From the NCBI GenBank assembly GCA_011037195.1, contig JAAEAF010003801.1:1-64000 (forward strand): a stretch of 64,000 bases of DNA, in the 5' to 3' direction. The DNA is from Triatoma infestans (lineage: Eukaryota > Arthropoda > Insecta > Hemiptera > Reduviidae). The stretch's first letter is position 1; each line of letters begins with the position of its first letter. Of the stretch, positions 11,656 to 22,258 are shown in pieces. Position numbers and translations under genes: made by a program. The notes under the pieces are model-generated. The model did not search any database. It saw only the letters and a list, made by a program, of their open reading frames with translations, and had not been told where the DNA came from.

Positions 11656-13150
11656 AATAATAATAACGTTTTATTTCATAATGACAAACTAATTACAAAA
11701 ATACATTCTTGACATTCTACGGCATGGTAAAACCGTCTGCCGGAGGTTGATAATGAGGAAGAAAAAATAAAATAATAACTAAATAAAAAAAATTAAAAAA
11801 AAAAGAAGAAAGTAATAATAACAATAATAATAATGACATGAAATACTTGACAAACAAAAATGATAATCGCTCAAAGATGATCACAAAATAAATAATATTA
11901 TGAAAATACCTATGTTATTTTATAATAATTCAAATGTAAATAGCTAATGATTGTGATTAAAAATAAAAATTACAGAATGAAGATAAAAGTAATCTAACAC
12001 AACAATAGAAACCATCATATTAGTTAATTAAATAAAATTAAAACTTTAATTGATATTACATAAGAAAAAAAATATGGATACTAAATAATAGAAACTAAGT
12101 AAAGTTAAATTCTTTAACTAAATTTTGGCGATAAATCCAAGATTGCTGCGCGATAAGGCTTATAAAATTGTGCCCATTAAGAAGCTGAACTAGCTGATCC
12201 TTTGATAATGTTTTTGTACCTAATTAGGGATATCTGAATTCGGAAAGTATCGGACAAACTCCAAAAAGTGGAATATATCCTCCCTCACGGGGAGATTACA
12301 CAAAGAACAGCAATTAGGCTCTCTTTCAAACCAAGGGTTACAATTTAAATAAAGTAATTCACATCGTAACTTAAAAAACCAACCCAAATCCGCGAGTGAA
12401 ACTTACACTGTGCTAGACTCCAAATTTAAAACGTCTAAAGAGTAGTTTAAATCTCTATACAAGGACAACCGGATAGACTGACGGGCTCTCTGTTCACATT
12501 CCTCAAATGCCTCATTCTCAAACATTGCACTATGGTCGACAACTGACCTTGCCACTTGTCAAAACTATCCAACCCTGAATCAAACTCGCAAGAATATTTT
12601 TCAGCCAAGGACACCCAATGTTTAAACCAGAATACTTTTTTCTTAACAACTTCCAGCGCTACGATTCGAGAAAATCGATGTTGTGGGAGTTTAATAACTT
12701 TAGTAATATATCTGAAATGCAAATTTAAAGTAAATACATGAAGAAGAGTGGAGGAAGTTTCTAGAAAAAGCATATAGTTAGGAGTATATGCAGGTAGTCC
12801 AAATAATTTTTTAATAAAAAAACGGTGAAACCTTTCTAGCAAATCATACAGCTGAAATCCTCAATTTGGGCAGCGTAACACACAATAGAAAGAGAAACTG
12901 CTTTAAAAAAATTATATTTAGATGAAGAAGGAACTAATTTATTACAAACAAAATCGGACCATAACTAATGCCAAACTCAGCAACCGATATTCTTTCAGCT
13001 AGATGATTAGACATAGATAAACGAGATGTCAGTGTTACGCCTAAATACTTGCATTGATTCACAGTTTCAAAAGAACCATCGTTCCTTTGAGGAAAGTCTA
13101 CACCCTTTAAATTCGCAGTATTTAGATAGATATTTCGTTTTAATAGAAAT
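11656..13150 (-). mobile_element. LINE family I copy A, 5'-truncated
   Basis: Minus-strand frames encode the region after the reverse transcriptase: GVDFPQ...CKYLGVTLTSRLSM at about 13010-13110, FHRFFIKKLFGLPAYTPNYM at about 12770-12840, and the C-terminal zinc knuckle CSLCNLPVREDIFHFLE near 12270-12320, reached through a frameshift at about 12450. Copies B (18960-20376) and C (22259-24093) align throughout. The 3' UTR carries the landmark CTCCGGCAGACGGTTTTACC and ends in an ATT-rich tail at 11655-11670. Frameshifts and stops make it inactive. Confidence 0.85.
12447..12842 (-). pseudogene. ORF2 fragment of LINE copy A
   Basis: This is the longest intact frame of copy A, 131 codons, covering the thumb and connection region after RT. 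Its residues match copy B (KFQRFFIKKVFRLPSVTPNYM versus RFHRFFIKKLFGLPAYTPNYM) and the frame is lost before the zinc knuckle. Confidence 0.75.
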
Positions 13151-13325
13151 ATCTAACGTTTGACAATCGATTTCTTTGTGTGATTAATATGTTATTTCCG
13201 TGAATGAGTTGGCGAAAATTCATTGAAATCCAGTTTGTTTAGAAATTAGAATGTAGTATTTCATTTTTTACATTACTTGAGTAATGAAATTTCATTTCAC
13301 TCAACTAAAATTTACATTTATGCTA

Positions 13326-14529
13326 GGCAAGGTTAAAAGTTCTCCGCCTAGTTGTCAAAATGAGTTTTTTATTATAAATAAGTGCATTTGTTTCTTAATG
13401 TAGTCTCCCTTTAGTTCAATACGCTTTGTCCAACGTTTCTCCAATAACTGGATTCCGTCCCTGAAGTGCAATTCAGGAAGATCTTCAAAATATCCATTTA
13501 CCAATTCTATCACTTCTTCATTTGACCTAAAACATATCCCAACCACATATTTCTTAAGATGAAAGTCAGAGGGAGCCAAATCTGGCGAATAGGGAGAATG
13601 TACCAACAAGTCATACTTCAAATTCCTCAATTTTCCCATTGCCAAAGAGCTTTTATGGGCGGGTATATTGTCCTGGTGAAAGAGGATTTTTTTCTTTTGC
13701 AAACCAGGCATTTCTCTCTAACTTTTTCAACTAGCTGGTCAAGAAGATGTGCGTAGTATTTCCCACTAATTGCTTGACCCTTTGGCAGGTAGTCAATTAA
13801 AAGAATCTCTTTGGAGTCCCAGAAAACACTAGCCATAACCTTGCCAGCCTAGTCTTTGCTTTCTTCGTGCAGAGCCGCAACGTTGCATCCATCGTTACAA
13901 ATCGGCTGGATTCTTCTTAAAACGGTACAAACATTGCTGAGAAACTCGATTCATCATTTGTTTGTTATCTTTCAACAAATGCGGCATCAATGTTGCACAA
14001 AACTTTCTCATCCTGAGTTTTAGTGTAAAATGTGGCGTACCTTTTCTACGAATGACACCACATTCTAAGATGCGTATAGCCTTAGCTGTTTCATAACCTT
14101 TAATCGTCGATCATCTAGAATGATATTGTGTATTTTTTTCTTTTTTTTTATCAGTAGTTGCAGTTTTTAGCCTTCCTTCACGCGGATCATCTTCAATCGA
14201 TGTACGACCACGTTTAAACTCAGCTGCCCATTTTTTACCGTTGATAACGAAGTTGTAGACTCGTTATACACTTTCACCAACTCTGGATGAATTTCTGTTG
14301 GCGTTAAACCATTCAAAACGAAGAATTTCTTGAAGGAACGGTAATCAAGTTTATTCATTTTGTCAAAAACACACAACACGCTTACTTTAAACAGCCGTAT
14401 AAAACAAACTATTTGTCTGATTAAATTCACATTTGATATTTACTTTTGCAACAAGTACAACAACCTAACAAACAGTAATTTGTAGCAGTGCCATCTATGG
14501 GCTAGGCCGAGAACTTTTCACCTTGCCAT
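13326..14529 (-). mobile_element. Mariner transposon M1, both ends present
   Basis: About 1.2 kb is bounded by imperfect terminal inverted repeats that share GGCAAGG and AAAAGTTCTC.GCCTAG, reading inward from 13326 and, on the other strand, from 14527. TA lies directly outside the left end and one base outside the right end, the expected target duplication. The length is slightly short of the usual 1.3 kb. The enclosed transposase is broken (next entry), so the copy is non-autonomous. Confidence 0.85.
13355..14358 (-). pseudogene. Mariner transposase (M1), broken
   Basis: The minus-strand Met at 14358 starts MNKLDYRSFKKFFVLNGLTP, the helix-turn-helix start of mariner transposases. Frameshifts follow after about 65 residues. 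The catalytic region includes ASVFWDSKEILLIDYLPKG, the second Asp in FHQDNIPAHKS and the third in YSPDLAPSDFHL, separated as in DD34D enzymes. The first catalytic segment is damaged, reading VTMDAT where DET is usual. The C-terminus with RWTKRIELKGDYI is intact to the stop at 13355. The coding span (about 1,004 bp) is slightly shorter than the usual 345 codons. It is inactive. Confidence 0.88.
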
Positions 14530-16050
14530 AGTAGTAAATAATGTTAATATGATTCTAATATTTTTTCCAAAATTCCGAGTTATTAGAAAGTCTGTTTATT
14601 GGAATACCCGCTATTTTTTTGCCTAATTATATTTCGGGTGCAAATCTGAACATTTGAGTTACATGTGTGATTTGTGATAGGGTAATCCCAGTTACCCTAA
14701 AAATTTCGAGAACCACTATACAATTTGAATAAATCAAAACTACGTAAATTACAATAAGAAGTTACAAACCATTGTGCTTCTTTAATAACAATTAAAAATC
14801 AAAATTAGCGGATCAATTCTTCGACATTTTCGTTTTTTTTTTTTTCTATTCACGATTTAGATGTTATTTAATATTTAAATATGATTTTTTAATTGCTATA
14901 TTATTATTTATCTAAACCATAATTTCTATAAATGCATTTAAAATTTTTTTTATTTCTTTTAGCTCGTAAATAATGAAATGTGATAGTATTTTTTCCTCTT
15001 TAAATTACGCTGATAAAAGTAACCTCTTCAAGACAGGTTACTTTTTTTATGAAGTGAAGAATATTTTAGTATCTTGGCGACAAAAATAATTAAAAAATTC
15101 CAGTCAAATTAACTTCAGCTAAAGGCTAATAAAGCAAGTATTCTCAATATAAGTTCAAGAGGAGTTTCCCTGAACTCCTAAATAAGTTTTTTTTTTTTTG
15201 CTACTTTTAATAAGTCGTAAAATTTTAAGCCTTCTTGTTAATAATTCCTATACTTTTGTTTATTATCATTAAGTAAAGTAATGCCTATTTTTTTTTCCAG
15301 TCGACCATTACGTCCAATCCATCAAGAATCGTGAACGTAGACGGATAGCAAATACGTTTTCTAATGTATTTATTCGTATTAATAAATACTCATTTAAAAT
15401 CTTCATATTAAAATCTGGATATATTTAACTGCACTACAATATATGTTATCTGTTGGCATATTCAGCAAAAGTGTCTCAACTAACGACAAAATGATAAATT
15501 GAGTTTCCTAAAAACATAGGTTGATGCTGTAAGCAAATTTCATTGTTTGCATAAAAAAAATCAACTTTTAATTTACTGTTTTTTAATGAAAATCTTAGGT
15601 TTAGGCAATATTTTCCATCAGTTTTTTTTCCATATTTCAACGAAAAACCTTCCAAATTTTTTTATTAAGAAAGATTTGCGGGATATTACGTATTCGGAAA
15701 AATTAAAACACCAGTAGAAGAATAAACTAATTTCCAACATGTGGATAATATACTGATAATCTGTAAAGTTTGTTTTTTGGTTAAAACATATAATATTTAA
15801 TAAAACAATATTTTAAAAAACACATTTAAATACTAATAAAAACATAAGAGATAAAAAATATATTAGATCACAAAGATTTATTGAATTAGCGAAGTTTTTT
15901 AGTTTTTGGTGGCCTCTCCTTCTTGCTTTTAACCCCAAATGGTATAATTTTAGCCTGTTGTGGTACATTTACCAATTTCAATTTAATCTAAAGCCTTAAG
16001 GCATGTTTGCATTTATAGTTTCTTAAGAAAGTCCGGACATGAACTAACCA
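14530..16050. other. AT-rich non-coding DNA
   Basis: Apart from the short shared repeat at 14696-14725 (see 8226-8245), nothing recognisable is seen; homopolymer T runs are frequent. Confidence 0.5.
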
Positions 16051-16059
16051 ACTGACGCT

Positions 16060-16450
16060 AATGGCAGTAATATGAATAATAAAAATGCAGAGGGCATCTA
16101 AGAAGCATATCTGGACATTGGAAGGAGAAGTTAAAAAAGAGTAGGAGCTAGCCATTCAATCAACAACCTACATTCAACAGCCAACGTCCTCACACTTACA
16201 CTCTGCCAGTCATTCTGTCACTCTCTTCTCCTGCTACCACAATCTTACTCTTAATTATACTGTGCAGTGCTTAATATTCGCATTCAATAAAAACAGTGTT
16301 CAGTAAGTCTAACTTATCTCAACCTAAGTTGTTCTCTTCTATCCCCCCCCCCAATATCCACTACAAATATAAAATTACCTAACAACAAAGGTAACATAAA
16401 ATACGAATTCAATACAACACCTTTCGGCGCTGGAAACAAGGTTGGGATAA
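16060..16450 (+). mobile_element. Possible LTR and primer-binding-site remnant
   Basis: A GC-richer, pyrimidine-rich stretch contains AATAAA (16286-16291), a C-run and then CGGCGCTGGAAACAAGG near 16424. TGGCGC-type sequences often mark the primer binding site just inside the 5' LTR of Gypsy or BEL elements. No second LTR or gag/pol is seen, so this is a weak inference. Confidence 0.25.
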
Positions 16451-16499
16451 TGAACTCTTTAACTTGACACATGTTCTCTCGGGCATTCTTTGTGTAGCC

Positions 16500-18280
16500 C
16501 ATATAAGACCATTATTGATACCTCAATTTTTTTAGGGTTCACCATTCCATAGATGTGGGCACATGTTTTGAATATTTGTCACGTTGCAATACTTCCTCTT
16601 GCAGTAGTATGTTTATGTAACAAATGTAACAGTTTTATTTTGTTCTTTTGCTCAGAGGGTATTTTTCCAAAAATTGTTGTTTACAACAGGTCATTAGAGT
16701 ATTATGCATCCTCTATTACTCTATAACAACTGTATCTCTTGTTATTACATGCAATAGTAATGCAATTATTAATAGAATATGCAACAATTAATTGCATGTG
16801 TTATAACCGAAAGTGATTCCCTAACCGACAAACATGTAGTTGCTAACACCAGCTGTCACAGCCAGAACTACTCCACTAAAGTAAATGTTATTAACCTCCA
16901 TGATATTGATTTCGTAAGCTTAATATATATTATTAATTATAAACATATTTAATTATTTTGGTTTTAAATTGACCAATAATAAGTTTGATAGAGATGAAAG
17001 TAACAGTAGAATTATCCTTTCCTTAATTTTAAAATTATAAAGATCAATTGAATTGACTTATACTTTCGTTAATTACTTCCGTCATTTTACACTATAAAAA
17101 GTAGGTTTCTCTATGGCAAATTTTCATTTCCGCATTCAGATGTTTTCAAAAATGTATTTTCAAAATTTTTCTTACTCTCTAAAATATTTTCCAATAAGTA
17201 AGTAAGTTACATTAAGAAGTTTGGATGTGAATCATAATTTATATATATATAGATTCTAATTTAGTGTTAACGTTGAAATGTTATAGATTTCTTCCTCATT
17301 GTGATAATAATACTTTAATAAAGATCTATTAAAACTTGGGCATCTACCAAGACAATAGGCAGCTGGCCAATAGCATTACTTAAAAGTTTGGTCCGCAGTA
17401 CTGGAATAAAACTTCAGAGATCTTTTACGTTGAGATAGCCTGGCTTCAGTATTTAGTGCTTCATCTGTTTGTCAAAACCGCCTGACGATTCGAAAGTGCA
17501 CTCAAAACTAATTAATGTCCAGAAAAGGGAAATAAACTATGATGAAGTAAGTAGTAAGATAAAAAAACCTGCAGCATGCTAATGTTAACCTGTTAACCAT
17601 TTAGCATAGGATGGAGCTATGGATTTAGGAATTTACTGCCCTGTTTAACATCGGATATATTCGATTATAAACTCAACTCTATGCAGATGAGCACTAATGA
17701 GAAGATCGTTGGAATCAAAGCAGAAGTTAGATAGATAAATGTGGACATTAAAAAAAAAAAAAGATTTAAAACCTGAAAGAGGAAGCGGTATATTGAAATA
17801 GCAGGAATGGGCCGGGCATTTTGGACAGGGTTAGGGTTAATGCTGAAAACTAGTGGAGAATTGAACTCGATAGAGGAAGTGCGGAGAGATGACCCGGGCC
17901 GGGATTATAACTAGTGGAAGTGACTACAGACATTAACTTATGGAGAAAGTTCATTGACAAAATCATAGTGAAAGAGTAGGGAAGTGTAAAAGAAAAGTGG
18001 GTTTATTGATTACTTGTAAATCTACAGGATATGTTAGTAATTTACTGCTAATTCCTTCGTTAAAGAAAAAAATCTGCTGTGAAACACTCTTACGACTTTC
18101 TCTTACTGAAGTTTTGAGAACTTACAAATTTTCTTCGAACTACTAAATGCTTCCCTTTGATTTCAAATCCATAGCAGAATCTAAACTTAATGCAATGACT
18201 TTTTTTAAGGTAAGCATTAACTCCCCACTCCCCCAAAAGCTTCATTAAATGAACATTCTCAGAAAAAAAGTTCTCAACAA
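16500..18280. other. Non-coding DNA, no gene recognised
   Basis: The stretch is AT-rich. A purine-rich interval at 17520-18000 has fragments that hint at a decayed LINE tail but no frame can be defended. Confidence 0.4.
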
Positions 18281-18289
18281 TTGTGATTG

Positions 18290-18400
18290 GTCGCTTGTGT
18301 TCATAGTGAAAAACAAACTTAATGAAATCCGTCGGCGTTTTTCATGGAGAAAATCGCAAATAAAACTGTTCAGTAAAAACGCATTTCCGGTCTACCAAAT
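18290..18400 (-). repeat. Dispersed family IV fragment (GCGATTTTCTCC repeat)
   Basis: On the minus strand the order is ACCGGAAATGCG, TTTTTACTGAACAG, GCGATTTTCTCC and GGATTTCATTAAG. The same order recurs on the plus strand at 46370-46445, 46105-46170 and 47915-48005. Confidence 0.6.
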
Positions 18401-18639
18401 TTCTTCAAACTCAAAATTTTGACAATATTCTAGTTAAGATTATGCAGACGATGGAATTGTATAATAAAACCAAATAGCACTGAAATGTATTTGGTGTGAT
18501 GTGGTTTTGTGGTAGTGGTACTAGTAGTTTGTCGCGTGAGCGGTTTTGTAAAGGGCTTGTGAGTATATATGTTTATGAGAAAAGCATTAGAAATAATCAA
18601 GAGATCGCACTGTTTTTAAAATAGTTATATTCTTTAAGT

Positions 18640-18958
18640 GAATTTAAGTACTTTACAAAACAACTATATCCTTAATAAATCAGATGTTTATCTAGAATAA
18701 AGGCAAATCACTATCACTGGCACTGAGTTTAAGACACCGATTCCTGAAGCAAATGTTCTAGCTTGAATGTCTGTTCAGACTGTGTTGAAGGAATGTCTTC
18801 TAATTGTTCGTTCAAATCTTTCCTTATGAGAAGAAGGGGTAGACAATGCTAACAAGGTTCATGAACTTTTCCTGTAACTGTACTCTTCTACCTGCGTGTA
18901 CCCTTTTTTGCCAACGAGCTTGCAATTTCTTCATATCGTAATTTTCTTTAAATAAATA
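18640..18958. repeat. About 310-bp repeat unit, left copy (flanks LINE B)
   Basis: The unit starts near AATAAATCAG..GTTT.TCTAGAATAAA and ends near CTACCTGCGTGTACCCTTTTTTGCCA. A second unit with the same order begins directly after LINE copy B (20387-20700). It includes a family III segment in inverse orientation. The two units probably formed a tandem pair into which LINE B inserted. Confidence 0.7.
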
Positions 18959-18973
18959 GAGTCCCAATTATCT

Positions 18974-19889
18974 ATGACTTCACACTTGAAAGATAGAATC
19001 TCTTCGGCCAAATTCGGGGTCAACAGGTTTTGGTCCGATTTCATCGCAAATAATTCAGTCCCGCTTTCGGCTAAATATACTTTTTTTAATGCAGTTTCTC
19101 GTACCGTGGTTTGTTATGCCTGTCAGGTCTGGGGCTTTCAAACGTATGAAGAATTAGAAAAGTTTCAAAGATTTTTTATTAAAAAAGTTTTCAGATTGCC
19201 TTCAGTGACCCCTAATTATATGCTTCCTATTGAAACGTCCACAACTCTTATTAAAGTTTTTACTTTTTCTCTGCATTTTAGATATTGTCTCAGAATTCTT
19301 AACTTGCCCGATTATAGCCTTCCCAAAATATTGGCTTTGGAGATTATTAAAAATAAAATTTCTTGGTTTAAGCATTGCTCTTCCTTAGCTCAGTGCTACT
19401 CTTGTGCATTTGATTCATCCATTGCGGACGCAACTAACGGCCATCGTACAAAGAATAGGGGTTCACCATCTTGAGGAGTGTGTGGAGTTGGCTCGTTGCT
19501 CTACGAGGTTTTTATTGTATAAAGAGTTGGATTATTCTGTCAAGCCTTGTAGCTTGGTGTCCAACTCAACGAATCTAACGCTTAGTCAACTTGGTTGGCT
19601 ATTCAGACTTCGTGGTGAGCTACTCTATTTAAATTATACCCCTTGGGTTGAGAGAAGTAACTCCTTGTGCTCGCTATGTAACTCTCGAGCGAGGGAGGAT
19701 GTCTACCACTTTTTGGCAGACTGTTCCATTCTCTCCGAGATACGTAGGCTTTATATTGGTTGCGACAAATTATCTAGACCGCAGTTAATATTGATGCTCA
19801 ATGGTAAAAACTGCATTGGGATTATTAATTTTGCGAGACACGCCTGGCAATATAGATATAATTTAATTATGGAATTTAATTTTGATTGA
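18974..19889 (+). pseudogene. ORF2 C-terminal part of LINE copy B
   Basis: Two overlapping frames (18974-19474 and 19404-19889) make one protein split by a single frameshift near 19430. Landmarks are VVCYACQVWGFQTYEELEKF (the 'Y..Q.WG' motif after RT), LGWLFRLRGELLYLNYTPW and the zinc knuckle CSLCNSRAREDVYHFLADC. The stop at 19889 is probably the natural C-terminus, since copy C ends at the equivalent place (FARHAWQYR versus YARHAWRVR). Confidence 0.85.
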
Positions 19890-19960
19890 GCTCTTTTTAT
19901 ATTATACTATTCAGGTTCTTTCTGTTATAACTAAATGTACTTAGTAATTCATAGTAGTTC

Positions 19961-20067
19961 ATATGTTTAGTTTATTTTTTTTTTTATATTTAGTTTATTT
20001 TTTAATATTTAGTTTATTTTTTTATATTTAGTTTATTTTTTTTTTTTATATTTAGTTTATTTCATAT
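19961..20067. repeat. AT-rich minisatellite in the LINE B 3' UTR
   Basis: About five units of ATATTTAGTTTATTTTTTT, 18-23 bp each, vary mainly in T-run length. Confidence 0.85.
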
Positions 20068-20386
20068 ATTTTTATTTAAAAAAGAAAAAAAAATCATTTA
20101 ATTTAAGTGAATAACTTTCTTTTTTCTGTGTATTATTACTATTTTATTTGTATTATTATTTTTCTTCTTCTTTTTTTTTTCTCAACTTTTGTATTCCTTT
20201 ATCAGCAGTTCTTGTCTTTAAATATTTATTCAATTTATATAACAATTTGTAATTGTTATTTTATATATGTATATCAACCTCCGGCAGACGGTTTACCATT
20301 GCCGTAGAATACTTTTTTCATTTTTATGTTTCTATTATAATTTCTTTTTCAAATAAAGTATTATTATTATTATTAAATAAAATAGA

Positions 20387-20700
20387 TATAATCTTTAAAT
20401 AAATCAGTCGTTTTTCTAGAATAAATGCTAAACTCTATAACTGGCACTGATTCCTCAAGTATTCTGGTTGATGGTCTAAAACAGACTGTTCTTGTTTGAA
20501 AGGAGAATGCAGACTCTTGTTGGTACAAATCTTCCCCTGAGAGAAGGGGTTAAAAGACAAACCTACCAAAGTTCTGTGAACTCTAAAAGACAAAGCTAAC
20601 CAGGCCCTTTGAACTCTTTCTGTAACTGCAGTCTTCTACCTGTGTGTACCCTTTTTTGCCAGCGAATGAGCATTTTTCTCTCAAATAAAATAGATATAAT
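20387..20700. repeat. About 310-bp repeat unit, right copy (flanks LINE B)
   Basis: It repeats the order seen at 18640-18958: AATAAATCAGTCG, TCTAGAATAAATGC, GGCACTGATTCCT, GAGAAGGGGT, CTGTAACTGCAGTCTTCTAC and TGTGTACCCTTTTTTGCCA. Identity is moderate, with short indels. Confidence 0.7.
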
Positions 20701-20919
20701 TTCTATAATTCTGGCATCCATAACAGCACCTTAAATCATATCTATAGCACACCTCCATTTCGAAAGTCCTCTTATTAATTTTACCAGAGAAATGTTTCAA
20801 ATAAAAGTGATTGACACTTATATATTGTAAATAGTATAGGAAATTTAAAGAAAATCGCTGACACAAGCATTCAGTAAACTCGCAAATAGTTGATGGTGTT
20901 TGCCCGAAACCTCCGTGAC

Positions 20920-21130
20920 ACAGATGCGGTTGTGATACCTAAACGGAATACCAAAAAGTTTATACTTCCTTCACACGAACACATATAAATATAATTATAA
21001 ATCATTTGCTAAAAACATGTTTTCCATACTCAGGGGACCTCAAAACATGTATTTCCGGTGGAAACTCAATTTCAAAAATTTGATACGGTCACAATACTTC
21101 CTCTTAGGTGGAAAAAGGAAGTAAAAAAAA
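20920..21130. repeat. Dispersed family V fragment (AACATGTATTTCCGGTGGAAA repeat)
   Basis: The order CTCAGGGGACCTCAAAACAT, TTTCCGGTGGAAACTC, AATTTGATACGGTCACA is shared with 42830-42905 (CTCAGTGAACCTCAAACATG, TTTCCGGTGGAAAACTC, AATTTGATGAGATCACAG). No protein is associated. Confidence 0.65.
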
Positions 21131-21342
21131 AATTAATAGTAGTATAAAGTACTTTCTGAATTTTTGTAGGAAATGATTTAATACTCCTGGATTTAACTAA
21201 ATTTATTCGTAGAAATAATAATTGAGGTAATTGAGGAAATTGAGGAATTGCGATATAATTGAGGAAATTGAAAATATTGCCATATAAACAATAGTTATGT
21301 TTGGCCGTCGTTAATCAAACAAACAATATAATTGTTGGCTGG

Positions 21343-21537
21343 AGCCAACGAAAAATTTTTTTATCTTTAAATGTTTATTCGACCCTAAATGTTTCTGACA
21401 CCTAAGGTGTACAAAACTTCGAAAACAGAAACAATAACTTCCTCTAACATTCAACGCTCTATTCTTCCATAACAGTTCTTGAGGAAAGACACCACTTTTA
21501 AAGATAAAAAGTTTTTTTCTTTGACCCCCCAGCTAAC
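21343..21537. repeat. Foldback with GGCTGGAGCC hairpin
   Basis: GTTGGCTGGAGCCAAC forms a 7-bp hairpin, and GAAAAATTTTTTTATCTTTAAA beyond it is matched in inverse orientation by TTTAAAGATAAAAAG.TTTTTTTC ending at 21537. The hairpin sequence GGCTGGAGCCAACGAAAA recurs in the left arm at 22050-22067. Confidence 0.5.
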
Positions 21538-21921
21538 AAATATTTGCTTGTTTAAAAATATTTCTCGTTTGTTGATTGTAAATTTCAATAAAAACCAATT
21601 TTATACATTTTCTTTTTTTTTTTTTAAATAAACGAGCACTATATTTCACGATCTTTATCAACTATTTGTTTCTAAATGAATGGGAGTAACACTTCTTTAT
21701 TTTATAAAAAGCGAAAATTTTGGAAAATATGTGGGTGTGGCTTTAATACAATAATAGAGAAAATATTCCCATTGTTTAATTCGCACTTTCGGCTTTTATA
21801 TTTTTTTGATCGAAATCTTAGCACATGGAAGCGAAGTCATATTTGTATTTAAACTGAATATAAATTTTGTGTCTGTTGAGATTTTCGATTTTGAGATATT
21901 TTTTCTCACAGAGACCATTCG

Positions 21922-22258
21922 CTAGTAATAATGTTGTAAATTGGATGTTGAGGTTCGGTCATAAAAAAGAATTCTTTTTAAATTTCTACCGACGTTTCGG
22001 CAAATTTATTGCCTTCTTCAGGGTCTGTACAAAGGTTTTAATACACCTTTGGCTGGAGCCAACGAAAATAGAAACAACATAAAATATGAACTTAAAAAAA
22101 TATTTTCAAAATAAAAATTTTAAAAATAAACTATATAAATAAACTAAATAAAAAGTATGATATATATAGCACATTTAAATTTATTATAAACTATTGTTGT
22201 AGAACAGATTAATATTAAACTAAATCACAACTATTAAAACTTTGACAATATGTGGCAT
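21922..22258 (-). repeat. Left arm of a large palindromic element
   Basis: This arm is matched in inverse orientation by 24479-24823. Shared landmarks include GGTTCGGTC, AATTTCTACCGACGTTTCGG, GGGTCTGTACAAAGGTTTTA, AGAAACAACATAAAATATGA, and CAATATGTGGCATAT at the inner end. The inner ends joined together would read GTGGCATATATGCCAC, a palindrome with almost no spacer. The arm carries a hammerhead-like motif at 21988-22024 and a 24-bp insertion around 22039-22065 that the other arm lacks. Confidence 0.85.
21988..22024 (-). ncRNA. Hammerhead-ribozyme-like motif in the left palindrome arm
   Basis: The minus strand reads ACC-CTGAAGA, a GGCAA...TTGCC stem-loop, GAAACGTC and GGT. The core CTGANGA, GAAA and GTC are all intact. 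Stem III is the self-complementary ACGT, and stem I is ACC/GGT. One extra A separates CTGAAGA from stem II, which departs from the textbook fold. Confidence 0.6.

Larger units (their letters stand above)
18960..20376 (+). mobile_element. LINE family I copy B, 5'-truncated
   Basis: This copy begins in the segment after the RT active site (MTSHLKDRISSAKFGVNRF) and runs to an ATT-rich tail at 20359-20374. The 3' UTR shares CTCCGGCAGACGGTTTACC with copy A. Near-identical short direct repeats flank it: AAATAAATAGA at 18950-18960 and AAATAAAATAGA at 20375-20386, consistent with a target-site duplication. An internal AT-rich minisatellite (19961-20067) lies in the 3' UTR. Only the C-terminal part of ORF2 is retained, with one frameshift. 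Confidence 0.88.
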
